A stretch of DNA of 10,058 nucleotides, from contig JAICQA010000069.1 of NCBI GenBank assembly GCA_025929595.1, forward strand, positions 1-10,058. Reading direction: 5' to 3'. Positions within the stretch are counted from its first letter, which is position 1. Each line of letters begins with the position of its first letter. Below, piece by piece: positions 6,458 through 10,058 of the stretch. This stretch comes from Xanthobacteraceae bacterium. GTDB taxonomy: Bacteria > Pseudomonadota > Alphaproteobacteria > Rhizobiales > Xanthobacteraceae. The translations under genes and the position numbers were made by a program. The notes under the pieces were generated by a model. The model searched no databases and was not told the DNA's origin. It saw nothing but the letters and a program-made list of their open reading frames with translations.

Positions 6458-7483
6458 ATGAATCTCGCTGAGCTGAACAAGGTTGCCCAGGCGATGGTCG
6501 CGCCCGGCAAGGGCATCCTGGCCGCCGACGAGAGTTCCGGCACCATCAAGAAGCGCTTCGACACGATCGGCGTGGAGTCGACCGAGGACAATCGCCGCGA
6601 CTATCGCGAGCTGATGTTCCGCTCGAACGACGCCATGAAGAACCACATCTCGGGTGTCATCCTCTACGACGAGACGATCTGGCAGAAGGCTAGGGACGGC
6701 ACGCCGCTGGTCGAGGTCATCAAGCAGTCGGGCGCCATCCCCGGCATCAAAGTGGACGAAGGCACGAAGCCGCTGCCGAATTGTCCCGGCGAACTCATCA
6801 CCATCGGCCTCGACAAGCTCGCGGACCGTCTGGCGAAGTATTACGAGCAGGGTGCGCGCTTCGCGAAGTGGCGCGCTGTGATCGACATCGGCCCCGGCAT
6901 CCCGAGCTTCACCGCGATCAGCACCAACGCGCACGCGCTCGCGCGCTACGCAGCACTTTGCCAGGCCGCGCAGATCGTGCCGATCGTCGAACCCGAAGTC
7001 CTGATGGACGGCGACCACGACATCGACCGCTGCGCCGAAATCACCGAGTTCATGCTGAAGGAAACGTTCCAGCAGCTCTACTATCAGCGCGTCGCGCTCG
7101 AAGGCATGGTGCTGAAGCCCAACATGGCCATCTCCGGCAAGAAGAGCGCGAAGAAGGCTTCCGTGCAGGAAGTCGCCGAGCGCACGGTGAAGTTGCTCAA
7201 GGACTGCGTGCCGGGCTCTGTCCCCGGCATTGCCTTTCTATCCGGCGGCCAGTCGGACGAGGAAGCGACCGCGCATCTCGACGCCATGAACAGGATTGGC
7301 GGCCTGCCGTGGAAGCTCACCTTCTCCTATGGCCGGGCCTTGCAGGCCGCGCCGCAGAAGGCATGGGCGGGCAAGACCGAGAACGTCGCGAATGCGCAGC
7401 GCGCCTTCTCCCACCGCGCTAGGATGAACGGCCTGGCATCGCTCGGCCAGTGGAAGGCCGATCTCGAAAAGAAGGCCGCCTGA
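6458..7483 (+). CDS. fba: class I fructose-bisphosphate aldolase
   Basis: The enzyme cleaves fructose 1,6-bisphosphate to dihydroxyacetone phosphate and glyceraldehyde 3-phosphate through a lysine Schiff base, with no metal. The 341-residue length fits. Seen: GKGILAADESSGTIKKRF (17-34), the loop GIKVDEG with Lys98, RFAKWR with Lys137, IVEPEVLMDGDHDI with Glu178, the Schiff-base lysine in EGMVLKPNM (Lys220), and the phosphate-binding LSGGQSDEEAT. All catalytic residues expected from the animal-type class I enzyme are present; the class II zinc ligands are not. Start ATG 6458 has a strong GGGAG six bases upstream. The gene closes the carbon cluster tkt-gap-pgk-fba. The gap to pgk is 125 bp and holds a repeat, so it may be on the same mRNA or have its own promoter; I see no clear one. 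Confidence 0.96.
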   Translation: MNLAELNKVAQAMVAPGKGILAADESSGTIKKRFDTIGVESTEDNRRDYRELMFRSNDAMKNHISGVILYDETIWQKARDGTPLVEVIKQSGAIPGIKVDEGTKPLPNCPGELITIGLDKLADRLAKYYEQGARFAKWRAVIDIGPGIPSFTAISTNAHALARYAALCQAAQIVPIVEPEVLMDGDHDIDRCAEITEFMLKETFQQLYYQRVALEGMVLKPNMAISGKKSAKKASVQEVAERTVKLLKDCVPGSVPGIAFLSGGQSDEEATAHLDAMNRIGGLPWKLTFSYGRALQAAPQKAWAGKTENVANAQRAFSHRARMNGLASLGQWKADLEKKAA

Positions 7484-7529
7484 CCCGCAAGCCCCGGTTT
7501 TGCCGCCATCGCGCGGCATCGGACGATGC

Positions 7530-8174
7530 ATGAAGCCTTCGGCCAAACCGCGCATCGTGCTCGTCACCCCGCCGGTGGACGACGCGGCGCGCTTCGCGCA
7601 GCAGCTCGCAAGCGCATGCAGCGCGGCTGACGTCGCGGCGGTGATCCTGCGCCTCGCGCCGGGCGACGACGCAACGCAAATCAAGCGCGTGCGTGAAATC
7701 GTCGTCGCGCTCCCGCCGCCCGCTGGCCCGATCATCATGCTCGACGGTCACGCGAACCTTGTTTCCAAGACCGCCGCAGACGGTGTGCATCTGCATGGCA
7801 GTGATCTCGTCTCGGCCGCGCGCGGCGCGCTGCGCAACGAACGCACCATCGGCGCGGGCCGCCTGCAAAGCCGGCACGACGCGATGATCGCAGCCGAGAA
7901 CGGCGCCGACTATGTGCTGTTCGGCGAGCCTGACGCGAGCGGCCGCCGTCCCGGCCTGCCGGCGATTGTCGAGCGTCTCGAATGGTGGGCGGAGTTGTTC
8001 GTGATTCCCTGCGTCGCATACGCCGGAAAACTTGACGAGATGGAAGACCTGGTCGCCGCGGGCGCCGACTTCATCGCGCTCGGCGAGGAAGCCGTGTGGA
8101 ATGCACCGGAAGGTCACGCGCGCGCCCTCGCCGCCGCCATGGTCCATCTCGCCGTCGCGGAGCCCACGCCATGA
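7530..8174 (+). CDS. ThiE/TenI-like protein (diverged thiamine phosphate synthase family)
   Basis: This 214-residue product looks like a TIM-barrel protein of the thiamine phosphate synthase/TenI superfamily. True ThiE joins HMP-pyrophosphate and thiazole phosphate to make thiamine phosphate. Family marks seen: ADGVHLHGSD (83-92, like ADGVHLGQxD) and NGADYVLFGE (124-133, like GADYVGxGP), plus an alternating strand-helix pattern. By eye the family's T-x-T-K pyrophosphate loop is replaced by EPDASGRRPG, the metal-binding ND of INDR by LDGH, and the late GGI phosphate loop by AYAGKLD. Thiamine phosphate synthesis is therefore doubtful. ATG 7530 is preferred, with GGA upstream; an in-frame TTG at 7500 is possible. 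It lies 46 bp after the aldolase gene, and its stop overlaps the next start (ATGA), implying translational coupling. Confidence 0.72.
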   Translation: MKPSAKPRIVLVTPPVDDAARFAQQLASACSAADVAAVILRLAPGDDATQIKRVREIVVALPPPAGPIIMLDGHANLVSKTAADGVHLHGSDLVSAARGALRNERTIGAGRLQSRHDAMIAAENGADYVLFGEPDASGRRPGLPAIVERLEWWAELFVIPCVAYAGKLDEMEDLVAAGADFIALGEEAVWNAPEGHARALAAAMVHLAVAEPTP

Positions 8175-9121
8175 ATGTCGCCTGCGCGGCGCACCTGCTC
8201 GCGCTGTTGGCGGCGGCCGCGCCTGCGGTCGCGCAAGAGAAGCAGACGGAACCCCCGAAGCAGCAGGAGCCCACGCCCGATCTCGCCTTCGGCGCGTTTC
8301 AGCGCGGCGAGTATCTCACCGCCTACGCGGAAGCCACGCGCCGCATCGAGGCGACGAAAGACCCCAAGGCCATGACGCTCGTCGCCGAATTGCTCGCGAA
8401 CGGCCTCGGCGTGAAGCGCGATGAGGCGCGCGCGGTCCATTGGTACAAGCTCGCGGCGGAAGCCGGCGACCGCGCCGCGATCTACGCGCTCGGCATTCAC
8501 TATCTCGAAGGCCGCGGTGTCGAACGCAACCGCAAGGAAGCCGCGCAGCGTTTCCGCGCCGCCGCCGACATGGGGCATCCCGAGGCGGCTTATAATCTCG
8601 CGCTGCTCTACCTCGAAGGCGAAGCGCTGCCGCGCGACGTGACGGCCGCCCTGCGATGGTTCCGCGTGGCCGCCGAGCAGGACCTAGCCGACGCCCAGCA
8701 CGCACTCGCGATCCTCTATCGCGACGGCGACGGCATTCAGAAGGACCCGACTCAGGCGGCGCGCTGGCTCGAACGCGCGGCCAAACTGAATCATGTGCCC
8801 GCGATGACCGAATTCGCCATCGTGCTATTCAATGGCGACGGCATCGAGAAGGACGAGACCCGCGCCGCCGCCCTCTTCCGGGAGGCGGCGATGCGCGGCA
8901 ACCCGGTGGCGCAGAACCGCTACGCCCGCATTCTTTCGACCGGCCGCGGCGCCCCGCAAAACTCCGTCGATGCCTGCGCGTGGCATACGCTCGCCCGCGC
9001 CCGCTCCGTTTCGGACCCCGATCTCGACCGGGTGTGCGACATGCTGGCGCCAAAGAGCAAGGAGGCGCTCACCAAGCGCCTCCAGCATTGGTTAAAGGGC
9101 CCCGGCGAAGACCGCTCTTGA
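8171..9121 (+). CDS. exported Sel1-repeat (TPR-like) protein
   Basis: The 316-residue protein begins with a signal peptide: a short N-terminus, a hydrophobic stretch LLALLAAAAPAVA and a likely cleavage after Ala21 (AVA/QEK). It should therefore act in the periplasm or outside. A charged, proline-rich linker (22-36) follows. About six Sel1-like repeats of 36 residues start near residues 66, 102, 138, 174, 210 and 246, with the usual pattern G.G..rD...A..Wyr.AAe.G...A. Sel1 repeats form alpha-solenoids that bind partner proteins; no catalytic motif is visible and the partner is unknown. ATG 8171 is chosen because it starts the signal peptide and overlaps the upstream stop (ATGA). An in-frame ATG at 8096 would destroy the signal peptide. 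The last segment (after about 280) is a short non-repeat tail. Confidence 0.88.
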   Translation: MNVACAAHLLALLAAAAPAVAQEKQTEPPKQQEPTPDLAFGAFQRGEYLTAYAEATRRIEATKDPKAMTLVAELLANGLGVKRDEARAVHWYKLAAEAGDRAAIYALGIHYLEGRGVERNRKEAAQRFRAAADMGHPEAAYNLALLYLEGEALPRDVTAALRWFRVAAEQDLADAQHALAILYRDGDGIQKDPTQAARWLERAAKLNHVPAMTEFAIVLFNGDGIEKDETRAAALFREAAMRGNPVAQNRYARILSTGRGAPQNSVDACAWHTLARARSVSDPDLDRVCDMLAPKSKEALTKRLQHWLKGPGEDRS

Positions 9122-9173
9122 CGCCACCCCGCGCCGGCTGGCACCTCAACGCGCCGCCGCACGTGCGCTCCAT

Positions 9174-9191
9174 ATGAAGGTCATCCAATGA
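9174..9191 (+). promoter_or_regulatory. efp ribosome site inside a 5-codon mini-ORF
   Basis: ATG at 9174 opens the frame M-K-V-I-Q-stop, whose TGA (9189-9191) overlaps the efp ATG (9188-9190). The GAAGG at 9176-9180 is the ribosome site that fixes the efp start. The 10-mer ATGAAGGTCA occurs twice, at 9174-9183 and 9188-9197, so the start region looks like a small tandem duplication. Confidence 0.5.
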
Positions 9192-9751
9192 AGGTCAACG
9201 GCAACGAAATCCGACCCGGCATGGTCATCGAGTATGACGGTGGCCTGTGGGTGGCCGTGAAATCCATGGCGGTGAAACCGGGCAAGGGCCCGGCCTACAA
9301 CCAGGTCGAGCTCAAGAACCTGATCGACGGACGCAAGCTGAATAACCGCTTCGGCTCGGACGAGCGCGTCGAACAAGCGCGCGTCGAAACGAAGGACTTC
9401 CAGTATCTCTATCGCGAGGGCGAGAGCCTCGTGTTCATGAATTTGGAAACCTACGACCAGATCAATTTGAACGACGAATTCGTCGGCGAACGCGCCGCCT
9501 TCCTGCAGGACGGCATGAAGGTGCTGCTCGAAATGCACGACGAACGACCGATCGGCATTCAGCTTCCCACGCAGGTGACGCTCGAGATCGTCGAGGCCGA
9601 CGCCGTCGTGAAGGGGCAGACCGCGTCTTCGTCCTATAAGCCCGCAAAACTCGAGACCGGCCTGCGCGTGATGGTGCCGCCCGTCATCACCACCGGCGAG
9701 AAGATTGTGGTCGATACGAACGAGATGACGTACGTTCGCAGGGCCGAATAA
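9188..9751 (+). CDS. efp: elongation factor P
   Basis: EF-P binds the ribosome between the P and E sites and rescues stalling at polyproline stretches. The 187-residue protein has the full three-domain layout: an N-terminal KOW-like barrel (1-64) and two OB domains (about 65-128 and 129-187). The tip loop is KPGKGPA with Lys33, the position modified by beta-lysyl addition in E. coli; no modification gene is in this window, so its state is unknown. The signature GQTASSSYKPAKLETGLRVMVPP near 140-162 is clear. The N-terminus MKVNGNEIRPGMVIE differs from the MRVIASSIRKGNVIE type I recall from Bradyrhizobium. The start at 9188 is fixed by GAAGG seven bases upstream. It follows the Sel1 gene by 66 bp on the same strand. 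Confidence 0.96.
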   Translation: MKVNGNEIRPGMVIEYDGGLWVAVKSMAVKPGKGPAYNQVELKNLIDGRKLNNRFGSDERVEQARVETKDFQYLYREGESLVFMNLETYDQINLNDEFVGERAAFLQDGMKVLLEMHDERPIGIQLPTQVTLEIVEADAVVKGQTASSSYKPAKLETGLRVMVPPVITTGEKIVVDTNEMTYVRRAE

Positions 9752-9756
9752 TTTTC

Positions 9757-9780
9757 CCTCTACCCGCCTACGGGGAGAGG
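9757..9780. repeat. short hairpin repeat after efp
   Basis: CCTCT (9757-9761) pairs with AGAGG (9776-9780) and CCC (9763-9765) with GGG (9772-9774), with one A-G mismatch between them and a 6-nt loop. It resembles the CCTCTCCCCG...CGGGGAGAGG mini-repeats common between Hyphomicrobiales genes. It lies 5 bp after the efp stop. It lacks a following T run, so it is not a standard terminator. Confidence 0.6.
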
Positions 9781-9800
9781 TGAAGTAAAGTAATCGCTGT

Positions 9801-10058
9801 ATGATCCGCTCCCCCATCGTCACCGTCATGGAGCAGGCTGCCCGCAAGGCGGGCCGCACGCTCCTGCGCGACTTCGGTGAAGTGGAGAATCTTCAGGTCT
9901 CGCTCAAGGGTCCGGCCAATTTCGTTTCCGCCGCCGACCGGCGTGCGGAAGAAATCCTGCACGCGGAGCTTTCCAAGGCGCGCAAGGATTTCAGCTTCCT
10001 GATGGAAGAGCGCGGCGAAGTCCCCGGCAAGGACGCCAGCAATGTCTGGGTCGTCGAT
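9801..10058 (+). CDS. suhB: inositol monophosphatase family protein, SuhB type (partial, right edge)
   Basis: Only the first 86 codons are present; the gene runs off the right edge. SuhB-type enzymes hydrolyse inositol 1-phosphate with Mg, and in some bacteria also act on rRNA transcription complexes. Seen: an N-terminal helix with EQAARKAGRTLLRDFGEVE (11-29), the region KGPANFVSAADRRAEEIL, and the first metal-ligand segment FLMEERGE, where the first Glu of EE is the expected metal ligand. The fragment ends in WVVD, the first residue of the DPLDGT metal motif lying beyond the window. Start ATG 9801 is chosen because the family N-terminus (MIRSPIVTVME) matches from there; ATG 9828 is the alternative. 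The ribosome site is weak. The distance to efp is 49 bp, with a hairpin between them. Confidence 0.9.
   Translation, partial: MIRSPIVTVMEQAARKAGRTLLRDFGEVENLQVSLKGPANFVSAADRRAEEILHAELSKARKDFSFLMEERGEVPGKDASNVWVVD

Noticed and set aside
1926..7483. A Calvin-cycle (cbb) operon
   Set aside because: tkt, gap, pgk and aldolase alone are equally glycolytic; there is no RuBisCO, phosphoribulokinase or CbbR gene in the window.
9757..9780. Rho-independent terminator of efp
   Set aside because: The hairpin is followed by GAAGTAAAG and not a T run, and the same sequence type occurs widely as an intergenic repeat.
1..10058. CRISPR array, transposon ends, tRNA or rRNA genes
   Set aside because: No regularly spaced direct repeats, transposase-like protein, tRNA cloverleaf or rRNA signature was seen on either strand.

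Overview
The window reads as a GC-rich alphaproteobacterial chromosome, most likely Hyphomicrobiales (the Bradyrhizobium/Rhodopseudomonas/Xanthobacter side of the order). The reasons are the gene order DUF4164-zapA facing a tkt-gap-pgk-class I aldolase cluster, a 6S RNA-like element beyond zapA, and intergenic palindromes of the kind scattered through those genomes. The EF-P N-terminus (MKVNGNEIRPGMVIE) differs from the version I remember from Bradyrhizobium itself, so I do not name a genus.

Left part (1-1925). At the left edge, on the minus strand, is a probable 6S RNA. Its ends can form an 8-bp closing stem about 156 nt apart, and it is followed by a short hairpin that runs into the window edge. 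Next comes about 175 bp without a gene. A plus-strand sulfotransferase-family gene follows and converges with the minus-strand pair DUF4164 coiled-coil protein and zapA. The sulfotransferase therefore sits between zapA and the 6S RNA, which are normally close neighbours, and looks like an insertion. The 196-bp divergent region between DUF4164 and tkt carries plausible promoters in both directions.

Centre (1926-7483). Four central-carbon genes run on the plus strand: transketolase, glyceraldehyde-3-phosphate dehydrogenase, phosphoglycerate kinase and class I fructose-bisphosphate aldolase. Together they interconvert sugar phosphates and triose phosphates (glycolysis, gluconeogenesis and the non-oxidative pentose phosphate branch). 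There is no RuBisCO or phosphoribulokinase here, so a Calvin cycle cannot be inferred. Palindromic repeats lie in the gap-pgk and pgk-aldolase gaps.

Right part (7484-10058). A diverged ThiE/TenI-fold protein overlaps (ATGA) a secreted or periplasmic Sel1-repeat protein. Elongation factor P follows, then a small hairpin repeat, then the start of a SuhB-type inositol monophosphatase cut by the right edge.

Most of the window is conserved housekeeping sequence. I see no CRISPR array, transposase, integrase, defence system or obviously new system. The points most worth a second look are the gene inserted between zapA and the 6S RNA, the ThiE-like protein lacking canonical active-site motifs, the duplicated start region of efp, and the repeats inside the glycolytic cluster.
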